This document shows, one piece after another, positions 9,165-18,039 of a DNA stretch of 64,000 nt. The notes beneath the pieces are model-generated. The model was not told the DNA's origin, did not search any database, and saw only the letters and a list, made by a program, of their open reading frames with translations. The DNA is taken from contig NZ_KB898728.1 in the NCBI RefSeq assembly GCF_000377785.1, positions 217,400 to 281,399 of the forward strand, in the 5' to 3' direction. Source of the DNA: Thioalkalivibrio sp. ALJ24. GTDB taxonomy: Bacteria > Pseudomonadota > Gammaproteobacteria > Ectothiorhodospirales > Ectothiorhodospiraceae. Within the stretch, counting starts at the first letter, position 1. Every line of letters starts with the position of its first letter. The translations under genes and the position numbers were made by a program.

Positions 9165-10256
9165 ATGCGCATCGCAGAACACTCCCTGGAACTTTCGAGC
9201 CAGCGCGTCGCCTTCGAGGCCACGCACCGCTCGGCACGCCTCACTGCCACCCGCGCCGACGCGACGAACCTGCCAGCACCACCGGCAGCCCCGACGGCAG
9301 TCACGGCAACCGGCGAATCCCCCCGGGCCCTGCCATCCTTGTCAGCCCCGGCCGCCACCCCGCACACCGAAGCCCGCTCCACGGTCGGCGCCGCACCCGC
9401 GGATGCCGAACTCACCCCGCTGGACAACATGCGCATGGAGTTGCTGCGCCTGATCGTGGAACGCCTGACCGGGCGGGAGATCGAGGTCCTGGATCCGTCC
9501 GAGCTGCGCCCGGACCCGGACGAGAATGCCGAGACGGTCGAATTCTCGCCGCCCCCGGCTCACGCACGGGGGCCGGGCTCGGTGGCCCGTGCCGGCATCG
9601 CCTGGTCGGTGGAGGAAACCCGGATCGAGGTCGAGCACACGTCCTTCGAGGCCCGGGGCATGGTGCGCACAGCCGACGGCCAGGCGATCGACATCGACCT
9701 CTCCGTCAGCATGAGCCGCGAGTTCATGCAGCACACCCGCGTCAGCGCCGGCATGGACGCCGAGCTGCACGATCCGCTGGTCATCAACTTCCATGCACCG
9801 GCGGCCGCCCTCACCGACACCCGTTTCGAGTTCGACCTGGATGCCGACGGCCACGAACAGCAGGTGGCCTTTCTCCAGTCCGGCAGCGGGTTCCTGGCCA
9901 TCGACCGCTCCGGCAGCGGCAAGGTGGACGACGGCTCGGAGCTGTTCGGCCCGCTCACCGGCGACGGCTTTGCCGAGCTGCGCCGCCACGACCACGACGG
10001 CAATGGCTGGATCGACGCGGACGATCCGATCTACGACCGCCTGCGCGTGTGGACGCGCGACGAAAAGGGTCGCGACCAGCTACTGGCCCTGGGGGAGGTC
10101 GGGGTCGGCGCCATCTACCTGGGCCACGTCAGCACCCCGTTCGACCTGCGGCACAGCGCAGACAACAGCCTGCTCGGCCAGGTCGAGTCCACCGGGCTGT
10201 GGATCAACGAAGACGGGGAGACCGGCAGCGTCCAGCAGATCGACCTGACCGCCTGA
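9165..10256 (+). CDS. Calcium-binding-like protein under predicted FliA control
   Basis: A 363-residue acidic protein with no signal peptide. The first 110 residues are low-complexity and rich in Ala/Pro/Thr. A central amphipathic region (MELLRLIVERLTGREIEVL) follows. The C-terminal half has EF-hand or VCBS-like Asp-rich loops: DLDADGHEQ, then DHDGNGWIDADDPIYDRL near residues 283-300. Homologues are found as uncharacterised proteins in motile gammaproteobacteria. The start at 9165 has GGAGGG at good spacing and lies downstream of the sigma-28 promoter. Longer in-frame starts would fall before that promoter's transcription start. A role in flagellar or surface behaviour is inferred from the promoter only. 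Confidence 0.75.
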   Translation: MRIAEHSLELSSQRVAFEATHRSARLTATRADATNLPAPPAAPTAVTATGESPRALPSLSAPAATPHTEARSTVGAAPADAELTPLDNMRMELLRLIVERLTGREIEVLDPSELRPDPDENAETVEFSPPPAHARGPGSVARAGIAWSVEETRIEVEHTSFEARGMVRTADGQAIDIDLSVSMSREFMQHTRVSAGMDAELHDPLVINFHAPAAALTDTRFEFDLDADGHEQQVAFLQSGSGFLAIDRSGSGKVDDGSELFGPLTGDGFAELRRHDHDGNGWIDADDPIYDRLRVWTRDEKGRDQLLALGEVGVGAIYLGHVSTPFDLRHSADNSLLGQVESTGLWINEDGETGSVQQIDLTA

Positions 10257-10278
10257 TCGGGGAACCGCGGAGTCCGTA

Positions 10279-10812
10279 TTACTCGGTCAGTTCCTTGAGG
10301 ATGCGCGCATGGATGTCGCGGTCCTCGTCCTTGCTCAGCACGAAGCGGATGTAGCGCACCGACTCCAGATGCGGGGTCCGGTGCACAACTGTCTCCAGGG
10401 CCACCCGCGCCGCATCCTCGATGGGGTAGCCGAACGCCCCGGTGGACAGTGCCGGGAACGCGATGCTGAAGACCCCCGCCTCCTCGGCGCGCGCCAGGGC
10501 CTCGCGATAGCACGAAGCCAGCAGGCGACTGGCCGGCTCGTCACGCCCGTACACCGGCCCGAGGCAATGAATCACGTAACGGTTCGGCAGCCGATGCCCG
10601 TCCGTCAGCACCGCCTGCCCCGGCTCGATGGGAGCCAGCGCCTGGCATTCACGCTCCAGCTCCGGCCCCGCCGCATGGTGGATGGCCCCGGCCACGCCCC
10701 CGCCCGGGCGCAACCAGGCATTGGCCGCGTTCACGATGGCGTCCATGTCGTGCTGCTCGACGATGTTGCCGGTGACGCACTCGATCTTCACTCCCCGGAC
10801 CACGACCTGCAT
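10279..10812 (-). CDS. Macrodomain protein (O-acetyl-ADP-ribose deacetylase type)
   Basis: A 177-residue single-domain protein that binds ADP-ribose derivatives. It shows the family hallmarks: VTGNIVEQHDMDAIVNAAN (adenine and ribose site with catalytic Asn), RPGGGVAGAIHHAAG (phosphate loop) and FPALSTGAFGYPIEDAA near residue 120. It resembles YmdB/MacroD-type deacetylases or mono-ADP-ribosyl hydrolases. It converges with the calcium-binding-like gene. No ADP-ribosyltransferase toxin partner is adjacent, so a housekeeping role is likely. Confidence 0.93.
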   Translation of the reverse strand: MQVVVRGVKIECVTGNIVEQHDMDAIVNAANAWLRPGGGVAGAIHHAAGPELERECQALAPIEPGQAVLTDGHRLPNRYVIHCLGPVYGRDEPASRLLASCYREALARAEEAGVFSIAFPALSTGAFGYPIEDAARVALETVVHRTPHLESVRYIRFVLSKDEDRDIHARILKELTE

Positions 10813-10935
10813 GGTGGTTCCCCCGTCTTTCCCTGATGTTTTCCACCCGAATCATAGGCCAGCCAGCCGGCCCCGTACACGTCACCCTCCCCGACCTCGC
10901 CCCCGAGGGAGGCCAGACCTCTGGCCGATCCGGCG

Positions 10936-11883
10936 TCAAATCCGGAGCAGCGATTCCACAGGCCGGCGGGGCGTCGCCCGCGGCGTCCCGTCCGGGCGCC
11001 CCAGTGCGAACAGCAGCTGCGGATGCCCGCCACCCAGCGGCTCCGCCAGCTCCGCGCGTCGCTCCGGCAGCTGCAGCGGCTGATTCAGATAACGCGCGCA
11101 GAACCCGTGGCGCGTGGCCTCCAGCAGCACCCGCTGCAGGCCCTGCCCGGCCGCCAGCGACTGCATCGGACCGTCGATCCCCGTCCCCAGCGCCAGCAGG
11201 ACCGGGGCCCCGCTCGCCACCCGAGCCTCGGCACGACCCATCCCCCGCGGCGACACCAGCCGGCGCACCGCCCAGCGGGTCAGACCGCCGGTGAAGCGGC
11301 CAACCGGCAGCCCGTCACCCGCGGCCGCCGGGCGCATCCAGTGCGCCAGCTCGGCACGCCAGGCCGGGTTGCGCCACTGCTCGCGCGTCGCTTCCCGCAC
11401 CAGCCGCACGATCTCGCGGCGCGGTTCCGCCTCCGTCACCGGCCGCAGCCAGACGCCCTCCTGGCGCGCGGCGGCGACCAGCGCATCCACCACCTCCGGC
11501 GGCACCGGGTCCGGACGGAAGCGTCCGCGCCACGAACGCCGTTGCGGGATCCACTCCTTCAGCGGCGGCAGCGTCTGCAGATCGGCACCTGCATGCGAGG
11601 TATTCAGCAGGCGCACGTACGGTCCGGTACCGGCCTGTTCCGGACGCACGTTCAGCCCCTGGCCGTCGGCCGCCGCAGCCACCCGCAGATTCATCACCGC
11701 GCAGCCCACGCTGATCACCCGCTCGCGGCCGCCGGGGTCGGAGACCGGCAGGGACCGCTCCGGGTCAATCCAGACCTCGATCCCGTCGCGCGCCACGCGG
11801 AACCGCCACGGCTGGCTGTTGTGCGACGACGGGGCCTGCGCGGCAAGCTCCAGCCAGTTCCGGATGACGGGGTCGAGATCCAT
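10936..11883 (-). CDS. Nitroreductase-like FMN oxidoreductase (Acg family)
   Basis: A 315-residue protein. The N-terminal block LAAQAPSSHNSQPWRFRV is the FMN-binding signature of nitroreductase-fold proteins, and ACG-type proteins share the two-half architecture seen here. A C-terminal segment (GQGLQRVLLEATRHGFCARYLNQP) matches the second half of that fold. Its start lies 4 bp after the glycerate kinase stop, so the two genes are probably co-transcribed. The substrate is unknown; some relatives store flavin rather than catalyse. Confidence 0.85.
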   Translation of the reverse strand: MDLDPVIRNWLELAAQAPSSHNSQPWRFRVARDGIEVWIDPERSLPVSDPGGRERVISVGCAVMNLRVAAAADGQGLNVRPEQAGTGPYVRLLNTSHAGADLQTLPPLKEWIPQRRSWRGRFRPDPVPPEVVDALVAAARQEGVWLRPVTEAEPRREIVRLVREATREQWRNPAWRAELAHWMRPAAAGDGLPVGRFTGGLTRWAVRRLVSPRGMGRAEARVASGAPVLLALGTGIDGPMQSLAAGQGLQRVLLEATRHGFCARYLNQPLQLPERRAELAEPLGGGHPQLLFALGRPDGTPRATPRRPVESLLRI

Positions 11884-11887
11884 GAAG

Positions 11888-13042
11888 TCATGCCTCTTCG
11901 ATCAGGGAACGGGTGCGCGCCGCGATGGCCTCGGCCGGGCGCGCCATGGCCTCCTCCGGGGTCAGGCTCCCGTCACACAGGGCGCGCACGTCGGCCAGGC
12001 CCAGCGCGGCCAGTTCGTCCGCATCGGCGTCCACGGAACCGGCCACCGCCGCTACCGGCACGCCCGGCCCCCCGGCGCGCCGCAGGACCTCGGCCACCAC
12101 CTTGCCATGCGCGGTCTGGCCATCCAGCCGGCCCTCGCCGGTGATCACCCGGTCCGCCTCGCGCATCGCCGCATCCAGACCGATCAGGTCGGCCACGTAC
12201 GCCGCCCCCATGCGCGCCGTCCCGCCCAGCACGCAGCCCAGCGCGAAGCCCAGTCCGCCGGCGGCCCCGGCGCCCGGGGCATCCGCCGGCCGCCGCAGCC
12301 ACCCGGCGGCTTCGATGGCCCCCGCCAGGCGCTGCAGGCAGGCATCCATCGCCGCGACGTCGTCCACCGCCAGGCCCTTCTGCGGCCCGAACACCGCCGC
12401 CGCCCCCTGCGGACCGGTCAGCGGGTTGTCCACGTCGCTCAAAAGCGTGATCTCGACTTCGCCCAGGCGCGGATCCAGCTCCGCGAAATCGGCCTGCGCG
12501 ACGCTGCCCAGTTCCGCCGGGCGTGATACCAGCTCCCGCCCCTCCGCATCCCGGAACCGCACGCCCAGGGCTGCCAGCAGGCCCGCGCCCCCGTCCACCG
12601 TGCCACTGCCGCCCAGGCCCACCAGCAGATGCCGTGCCCCCGCATCCAGCGCCGCGCGCATCAGTTCACCCACGCCCCGGGTATCCAGCCGCCAGGGATC
12701 GCGCCGACCCGCGGAGATCCGGTCCAGACCGCAGGCCGAGGCGACGTCCAGCACGGCCCGACGACCCTGCGGGTCCAGTCCCCAGCCGGCCTGCAGCGCC
12801 GTTCCGTCGGGGCCGGTGACCCGCGCCTGGCGCCATTCCCAGCCCGCCGCCCGGCTTATCCGCCATGCGGTGCCCTCGCCGCCATCGGCCATCGGCAGCG
12901 CTTGCACCCGGGCATCCGGCCGCGCCGCAAGAACGCCGCGCACCATCGCCGCGGCGACCTCCTCGGCCGCCAGGCTGCCCTTGAAGCTGTCCGGGCACAC
13001 TACCACCCGCAGCGGCTCAGTCGGCATCACCACGGGCCCCAT
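11888..13042 (-). CDS. Glycerate kinase (GarK/GlxK type)
   Basis: A 384-residue kinase that phosphorylates D-glycerate, linking glyoxylate and serine metabolism to glycolysis. The hallmark VVVCPDSFKGSLAAEEVA is at the N-terminus, followed by MADGGEGT and the GLGGSGTVDGGAGLL nucleotide-binding block. Near the C-terminus is ADRVITGEGRLDGQTAHGK. The ATG at 13042 has GGAAGG 3-8 nt upstream, while an ATG five codons downstream (13027) has no comparable site. The length matches the family. Confidence 0.95.
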   Translation of the reverse strand: MGPVVMPTEPLRVVVCPDSFKGSLAAEEVAAAMVRGVLAARPDARVQALPMADGGEGTAWRISRAAGWEWRQARVTGPDGTALQAGWGLDPQGRRAVLDVASACGLDRISAGRRDPWRLDTRGVGELMRAALDAGARHLLVGLGGSGTVDGGAGLLAALGVRFRDAEGRELVSRPAELGSVAQADFAELDPRLGEVEITLLSDVDNPLTGPQGAAAVFGPQKGLAVDDVAAMDACLQRLAGAIEAAGWLRRPADAPGAGAAGGLGFALGCVLGGTARMGAAYVADLIGLDAAMREADRVITGEGRLDGQTAHGKVVAEVLRRAGGPGVPVAAVAGSVDADADELAALGLADVRALCDGSLTPEEAMARPAEAIAARTRSLIEEA

Positions 13043-13099
13043 CAACCTTCCACATAACGCTCGTTCCGTCCCGGTCTGCACGGGCGCGCAGCCACTCGA

Positions 13100-14791
13100 T
13101 CAGCACTCCCGGGAGTCCGCGCCTCCCCGCGCGAACACGACCTGGTTGCGCCCACTCGACTTGGCCTCATACAGGGCATCGTCCGCGCGTTTCAACAGGG
13201 TGTTCGCATCGTCTCCGGGACACGCGCCGGCCAGGCCCACACTGATGGTCACCTGCCCCACCACGGCAAAGGAAGCATCCGCTACCCGGGAGCGCAGGCG
13301 CTCCGCCATCTGGCAGGCCTCGGCAACATCGGTATTCGGCAGCAGCACCGCGAATTCCTCGCCTCCCCAGCGGGCCAGAACGTCGGTCTCGCGAATCTCA
13401 CCGACCAGGCGTCCGGCCAGTTCCACGAGGACCTGGTCACCAATGTCGTGGCCGTGCCCGTCGTTCACGCTCTTGAAATAGTCGAGGTCAATGATCAGCA
13501 GTGCGACCGCGCTCTCGTGACGATGGTAAAGCGCCAACGCGCGTTCCAGTTCCCGATCAAAACACTGCCGGTTCGCAACGCCCGTCAGCCGGTCGGTCGA
13601 TGCCTCGCGTTCCAGGATCGCCTCCAGCCGCTTCTGCCGGGTGATATCCAGACCCACCCCGAGCAGGTACGCGTGACCGTGAAGCTCGACCCGCAAGCCA
13701 TTGAACAGATAAGGAGTCTCGCCATCGACAGTACACAGGCGACTCTCCACCCGTACGCTTTCGCCGGCAAAGACCTGGCGGATACTTTCCTCAATATGAT
13801 CCCGCTCCTCCACGGGGATGAGTTCCAGCGCATCCAGCCCGTCGAGTTCCTCCCGCATGCGCCCCGTGACCGTTTCCATCTGCTCGTTCCACCGGACGAA
13901 CCGACCTTGCATGTCGAGCATGTAGAAAACCCCGGGCAGCCCCCGAAGGATCGCCTCGAACAACACCTTCTCGTGCCGGAGCTGATCCTCCAGCTGACTC
14001 TGCACGGTGATGTCCTGCACCGTACCGATCATCCGCACCGGCCGGCCTGCGGCGTCGAATTCGGTGCGTCCATGTTCACGGACCGTGCGCTGTGATCCGT
14101 CGGGCCGGACAACCCGGTGGAGCACAGCGAAGGGTTCCCCACGCAGAGAGGCCGCGATGGCTGACCGGAACCGGCTTTGATCCTCCGGGTGGACCACCGC
14201 CATCAACGTCTCCTGGTCGACGTCCCCTTCCTCGGGAGGCAGGCCGAAGATGCGGTAGACCTCGTCGGACCAGCGCACCCGGCCGGTACGGAAATCGGCC
14301 ACCCAGCTCCCGACCCCGGCGATATGCTGCGCCTCGGCCAGCTCCTGCTCGCGTTCACGCAGGGTCCGCTCGGCCTGTTTGCGATCGCTGACATCGCGCA
14401 CGACTGCCTGCAGAAACGCACCCTGTTCCAGATCGATGCGGCTCAGCAGGACCTCGGCGGGAAACTCGGCTCCACCCCCCCAGGTAACGTATCGCCATTC
14501 GAAAAAGGCCTGGCCCTCACGCATCGCCGCATTGATGTGCTCGACAAGCACCGCCCGGCTCGGGCGGCCGTCCGGCTGAACAAGCGGCGAGAGTTCGCAG
14601 GGATCAAGGGTAACGAAGGTCGCAACGTCCGGGACCCGGAACATCGCCAGCGCGGCTGGGTTGCAGTCCTCAATGCGGTCGCGCTCAAGAAAGATGATCG
14701 CGTCGCGCGTCTGCTCGAAGGCCAGCCGGTACTTGCGGTATTGCCGCCGCGCTTCCCGAACCGAGGTTTTCGGGGCCGTTTGCTCTGTCAT
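13100..14791 (-). CDS. Triple-PAS diguanylate cyclase (GGDEF)
   Basis: A 563-residue cytoplasmic signalling enzyme that makes c-di-GMP from GTP. It has three PAS domains in tandem, at about residues 25-135, 150-270 and 275-390. The middle one has a PAS3-like sequence (VYRIFGLPPEEGDVDQETL). A C-terminal GGDEF domain follows, with the active-site motif WGGEEFAVLLP near residue 485. No membrane segments are seen, so the signal is probably soluble or ligand-borne; no cofactor residue could be named. It is not obviously in an operon. Confidence 0.95.
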   Translation of the reverse strand: MTEQTAPKTSVREARRQYRKYRLAFEQTRDAIIFLERDRIEDCNPAALAMFRVPDVATFVTLDPCELSPLVQPDGRPSRAVLVEHINAAMREGQAFFEWRYVTWGGGAEFPAEVLLSRIDLEQGAFLQAVVRDVSDRKQAERTLREREQELAEAQHIAGVGSWVADFRTGRVRWSDEVYRIFGLPPEEGDVDQETLMAVVHPEDQSRFRSAIAASLRGEPFAVLHRVVRPDGSQRTVREHGRTEFDAAGRPVRMIGTVQDITVQSQLEDQLRHEKVLFEAILRGLPGVFYMLDMQGRFVRWNEQMETVTGRMREELDGLDALELIPVEERDHIEESIRQVFAGESVRVESRLCTVDGETPYLFNGLRVELHGHAYLLGVGLDITRQKRLEAILEREASTDRLTGVANRQCFDRELERALALYHRHESAVALLIIDLDYFKSVNDGHGHDIGDQVLVELAGRLVGEIRETDVLARWGGEEFAVLLPNTDVAEACQMAERLRSRVADASFAVVGQVTISVGLAGACPGDDANTLLKRADDALYEAKSSGRNQVVFARGGADSREC

Positions 14792-14974
14792 GTCTGAAAG
14801 CCTCCACGCGCCCGTCTGCCCCCGGCCATGCCTTGCAGCAGGGCCGCCACACGCTGCGGCCTGAACTAGGTCCCATACCTAATCTGTAGCAGGATTCACG
14901 CGATACCGACACCCCGGCCGTCAGGCGCCCTGCCCGGACAACGAACCTTCGCCTCACCAACGGCTCGAACGTAC

Positions 14975-15127
14975 ATGGACATCCCGCTGCTGATCATCGG
15001 CCTGCTGCTGCTCGCCACCCTCGCCGCCTTTTTCGCCGGCGTGCTGCCGTATCCCGTCGGCTGGATCATCCTCGGCATCGCATTCCTCGGCCGGCTGCTG
15101 CACCTGCGAACCCGTGGCGGAAACTGA
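14975..15127 (+). CDS. Small hydrophobic protein, 50 aa
   Basis: A short open frame encoding a protein that begins MDIPLLIIGLLLL and has two hydrophobic stretches separated by VLPYPVG, ending in a basic tail (LHLRTRGGN). This fits a two-pass inner-membrane mini-protein. No clear ribosome site is visible upstream and no family is recognised. It lies 51 bp before the SDR gene and might be translated from the same mRNA. Confidence 0.45.
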   Translation: MDIPLLIIGLLLLATLAAFFAGVLPYPVGWIILGIAFLGRLLHLRTRGGN

Positions 15128-15178
15128 TACGTTGTTCCCATCGAATTCACCACACGGTTAACGACACGGAGAAGCGAC

Positions 15179-15943
15179 ATGAGTGGTCTGGAAGGCAAGG
15201 TCATCGCCATCACCGGCGGCGCCGGCGGGATCGGCGAGAGCACGGCGCGCAAGCTGTACGAACAGGGCGCCAGCCTGGTCATCACCGACCGCGAGGCGGG
15301 CCCGGTGGAAGAGATCGCCCGCTCGCTCGGCGAGTGCGCGGTCGGTCTGGCAGTCGACGTGACCCGGCGAGAGGACAACGAACGCATGGTCGCCACCGCC
15401 ATGGATCGCTTCGGCCGCCTCGATGGCGTGTTCCTCAACGCCGGGATCGAGGGCGAGATCGGCCCGTTCGACAGCCGCACCGATGCCGCCTGGGACAAGG
15501 TCTTTGCCGTCAACGTGCAGGGCGTGCGCCTTGGCGCGGAAGCGGCCCTGCCGGCACTGCGCCGGGGCAACGGCGGCAGCATCGTCATCACCTCCAGCGT
15601 GGCCGGCCTGCGCGGGTTCGGCGGCCTCTCGCCGTACGTATCCAGCAAGCACGCGGTGGTGGGCATGATGAAATGCCTGGCCGCCGAACTCGGGCCGGAG
15701 AACATCCGCGTCAACACCCTTAACCCGGGCCCGGTCGCCAACCGCATGATGGAATCCATCGAGGAACAGGCGAACCCCGGCCACGCCGACGAGGTGCACC
15801 AGTCCTTCGAGGCGCGCATCCCGCTGGGTCGCTACGTCAACAACGAGGAATGCGCCGGCATGGCCGCTTTCCTGCTGTCCGACGCCGCCTCCGGCTGCAC
15901 CGGCAACACCTACGTCGTCGACGGCGGCCTCTGCGCGCAGTAA
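15179..15943 (+). CDS. Short-chain dehydrogenase/reductase
   Basis: A 254-residue classical SDR. Its NAD(P)-binding motif is TGGAGGIGES, an NAG motif sits near residue 88, and the catalytic Ser-Tyr-Lys is in TSSVAGLRGFGGLSPYVSSK. The acidic residue after strand 2 (ITDRE) suggests NAD preference. Similar proteins are annotated as 3-oxoacyl-ACP reductases or sugar/alcohol dehydrogenases, and the sequence does not settle the substrate. It stands alone and converges with the DUF3634-like gene. Confidence 0.9.
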   Translation: MSGLEGKVIAITGGAGGIGESTARKLYEQGASLVITDREAGPVEEIARSLGECAVGLAVDVTRREDNERMVATAMDRFGRLDGVFLNAGIEGEIGPFDSRTDAAWDKVFAVNVQGVRLGAEAALPALRRGNGGSIVITSSVAGLRGFGGLSPYVSSKHAVVGMMKCLAAELGPENIRVNTLNPGPVANRMMESIEEQANPGHADEVHQSFEARIPLGRYVNNEECAGMAAFLLSDAASGCTGNTYVVDGGLCAQ

Positions 15944-15952
15944 TCCTGGGCC

Positions 15953-16285
15953 CTACCCCGTCGCGCGCATGCCGCCGCCCCCGCCACCCCCCGGTGGCGG
16001 GGTCCAGACGTTGCGAAACGCCTGGTGGGTGTTCTTGGGCAGATCGCGCGAGAAGCGCAGCTGAACGCCCCCGTCCGCGCGCACCGCGTGGATCCGCCCG
16101 CGCTTGAGGCGGTACTGGCGTGCCACGTCCTCGCATCCGCGCAGGAACGCCCTCGGCGGCTTGCCGCGCCGCACCCGGGCCGTGCCGTCACGCAGCTCCA
16201 CCGTGAACACCAGCCGTGCGTGCCACAGCATCAGCGCGACCCCCAGGGCCAGCACGGCGAACATGATGAGCAACGTCAGCAGCAT
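15953..16285 (-). CDS. DUF3634-like small membrane protein
   Basis: A 110-residue protein with one N-terminal membrane helix (LLTLLIMFAVLALGVALML). A compact basic domain follows: FTVELRDGTARVRRGKPPRAF, then EDVARQYRLKRGRIHAVRADGGVQLRFSRDLPKN. It ends with a glycine tract. A second copy of the same family lies at 39635-39973. Both share the order membrane helix, R-x-G-x-P/D, then F/C-SRD-P. The function of the family is unknown. Confidence 0.7.
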   Translation of the reverse strand: MLLTLLIMFAVLALGVALMLWHARLVFTVELRDGTARVRRGKPPRAFLRGCEDVARQYRLKRGRIHAVRADGGVQLRFSRDLPKNTHQAFRNVWTPPPGGGGGGGMRATG

Positions 16286-16395
16286 AGCGGGTCCCGCGGA
16301 GAGGAAAGGGATCGGCGTATTGGTCCGGGCCGGCGCACCTGTCTCGTATTCCAGGGCGCTGCATCACCCCCTGCGCCGACAAAGCAAGGGTGGCT

Positions 16396-17229
16396 TCATT
16401 CAGTGGCTCCCTGATCTTCGGCCCTGGATGATGCCGATTTGTCGGGAGGAGGAAACGCAGAGACGATTCCATCCACATGCTCATTCAGGTCATCGGAGAC
16501 AGACTGCCACATCGGATCCACGAGAAATTCGATACCCTCTCGGCGGGCCAGTTTCGCTGCCGGAACGAAATCGCTGTCCCCAGTCACCAGCACGATGGTA
16601 TCCGCCTGTTTTTTCAAAGCCAGGCTGGCGATATCCAGCCCGATGCGCATATCAACGCCCTTCTGTCGAAGCTCAAGGCCAATATGCCTTTCTTCCAGCT
16701 CATTCCACGTCGCGAGCACCCTGTTGAGCTGCGCGAGCTCGTCTGCAGAGAGCTGTGGAGGGGCATCGCCCTCGATAACCGTTTCCTCCAGGACCTTCAT
16801 CCACTTCTGAGTCTTCAGGAGCTTTTTAGTCAGGGCAGGGCTGATCTGCCAATCGGATGTCTTCTGTACTGTCCCCAGCCTCAACGCGAATTTCCGTTTC
16901 TTGCGTAGCTGGGAGAACAGCTCACGGCGAAAGGTCGCGGTTTCCGTCTTTCCGTAATCAATGCGCCGATTGGCCAGCGGATGGTGACTTGTGCCGTCGT
17001 AAGGCTCTGCATCGTAGAAAAAAAGGCGGTAGACCTGATCCAGCCACACGCCGTCAGCCTCATTCTCATCGGAATGGATCAGTTTCTGGACATGACGTTT
17101 GCAGAGATGGCGCGCACTGTCAGCAACCGCTTCCGGGGAATCACAGAACTGCAAACCGACCAGCCTTGGTAGCCGTTTGATGAAGAAGCCACCGTCAATG
17201 AGGATTGCGATCCGTCGCACTCGAGTCAT
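16396..17229 (-). CDS. NYN-domain (PIN-like) protein, putative ribonuclease
   Basis: A 277-residue protein that begins RRIAILIDGGFFIKRL, the first acidic block of the NYN/LabA-type nuclease fold. The third acidic block KQADTIVLVTGDSDFVPAAKLARREG is at about residues 212-240, with the typical D-S-D. Such proteins are thought to be metal-dependent RNases. The start at 17229 follows GAGGG. Base composition is clearly less GC-rich and codon use less biased than in the neighbours, which suggests acquisition by transfer. It is monocistronic. Confidence 0.85.
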   Translation of the reverse strand: MTRVRRIAILIDGGFFIKRLPRLVGLQFCDSPEAVADSARHLCKRHVQKLIHSDENEADGVWLDQVYRLFFYDAEPYDGTSHHPLANRRIDYGKTETATFRRELFSQLRKKRKFALRLGTVQKTSDWQISPALTKKLLKTQKWMKVLEETVIEGDAPPQLSADELAQLNRVLATWNELEERHIGLELRQKGVDMRIGLDIASLALKKQADTIVLVTGDSDFVPAAKLARREGIEFLVDPMWQSVSDDLNEHVDGIVSAFPPPDKSASSRAEDQGATE

Positions 17230-17248
17230 GTTCTTGTCCCTCAGAACG

Positions 17249-17266
17249 AAAAAAGCCTCCGGCTTT
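17249..17266 (-). terminator. Rho-independent terminator after the beta-barrel gene
   Basis: On the minus strand AAAGCC-GGA-GGCTTTTTT forms a short stem followed directly by a run of six T. It lies about 110 bp past the stop of the 17375-17908 gene and 20 bp before the NYN start, so it should isolate the two genes. A separate inverted repeat, TAGCGGTTG (17338-17346) and CAACCGCTA (17364-17372), sits closer to the stop. Confidence 0.6.
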
Positions 17267-17374
17267 CGGCACACGCTCAGGATGGGGGAGCGGGCGTACT
17301 CGCAGGAGGCGGATAACCATCATCGTCGACCAACGGTTAGCGGTTGTCAATCTGGCGACGATTCAACCGCTAGT

Positions 17375-17908
17375 TCAGAAGTTGACGCCCACCTTCACCT
17401 GGCCCAGCAGGTTGTCGGCATCGCCGCCGCTGGTGAACTGCTGGCGCACGCCCGCGCCCGCAAACAGGGCACCATGGCGATACTCCACGTCCGCCCCCAC
17501 CTGGAACGCCCACATGCTGTCGGACGACTCGTCATCCGGGTTGGTCCGGACGTACCCGATCCCGGGGCCGGCGCCATAGGTAAGCCGGCCACTGCCGCCA
17601 AACCAGCGTGGATTCATCTCGAAGGTCTGCAGCTTCAGGCCGTCGTTATCGAAGCGGTTGTAATTGAACTGCTGGCGGATGTTGCCCGCCGGCGGCGAGA
17701 ACCACGGACAGTTCATCGAAAACTGCGCGCCCACGGCCGTGTCCGAGCCCACCCCGGAGACATCCACATCCATGGGCCCGGCGGTCGCCGCCAGGGTGAA
17801 GTCCGGAGACCACTCCGGGTCCTGATAGGGGCTGGTCGTCCATTCTCCGGCCTGCGCCGTGCCCACCAGTCCCGCGCACAGCACTGCCGTGGTGAAAGCC
17901 GTCTTCAT
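17375..17908 (-). CDS. Small outer-membrane beta-barrel-like protein
   Basis: A 177-residue precursor with a signal peptide (MKTAFTTAVLCAGLVGTAQA, cleavage after AQA). The mature part has alternating polar and aromatic residues typical of an eight-strand barrel (FNYNRFDNDGLKLQTFEMN; YRHGALFAGAGVRQQF) and ends in Phe, as outer-membrane proteins usually do. GAGGAGAGGAC precedes the ATG. No specific family was recognised. A transport or adhesion role would be a guess. Confidence 0.7.
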   Translation of the reverse strand: MKTAFTTAVLCAGLVGTAQAGEWTTSPYQDPEWSPDFTLAATAGPMDVDVSGVGSDTAVGAQFSMNCPWFSPPAGNIRQQFNYNRFDNDGLKLQTFEMNPRWFGGSGRLTYGAGPGIGYVRTNPDDESSDSMWAFQVGADVEYRHGALFAGAGVRQQFTSGGDADNLLGQVKVGVNF

Positions 17909-18039
17909 GTCCTCTCCTCGCCTGTGAATGCCGCGGGGCCGCATATGCACCCCGTTTCGCGGGCGGGATTATGGCGAAGGCGTGACATGAGCGCCACGAC
18001 CGGCACCTGCGTCGCGGCCCTCGCGCGTCGGGCAACGAC

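Noticed and set aside
4838..9436. A 1532-codon open frame antisense to the efflux operon
   Set aside because: It is an artefact of GC-rich codon bias opposite a well-supported RND adaptor and pump. It has no ribosome site, and its translation is His/Arg/Gln-rich without any domain.
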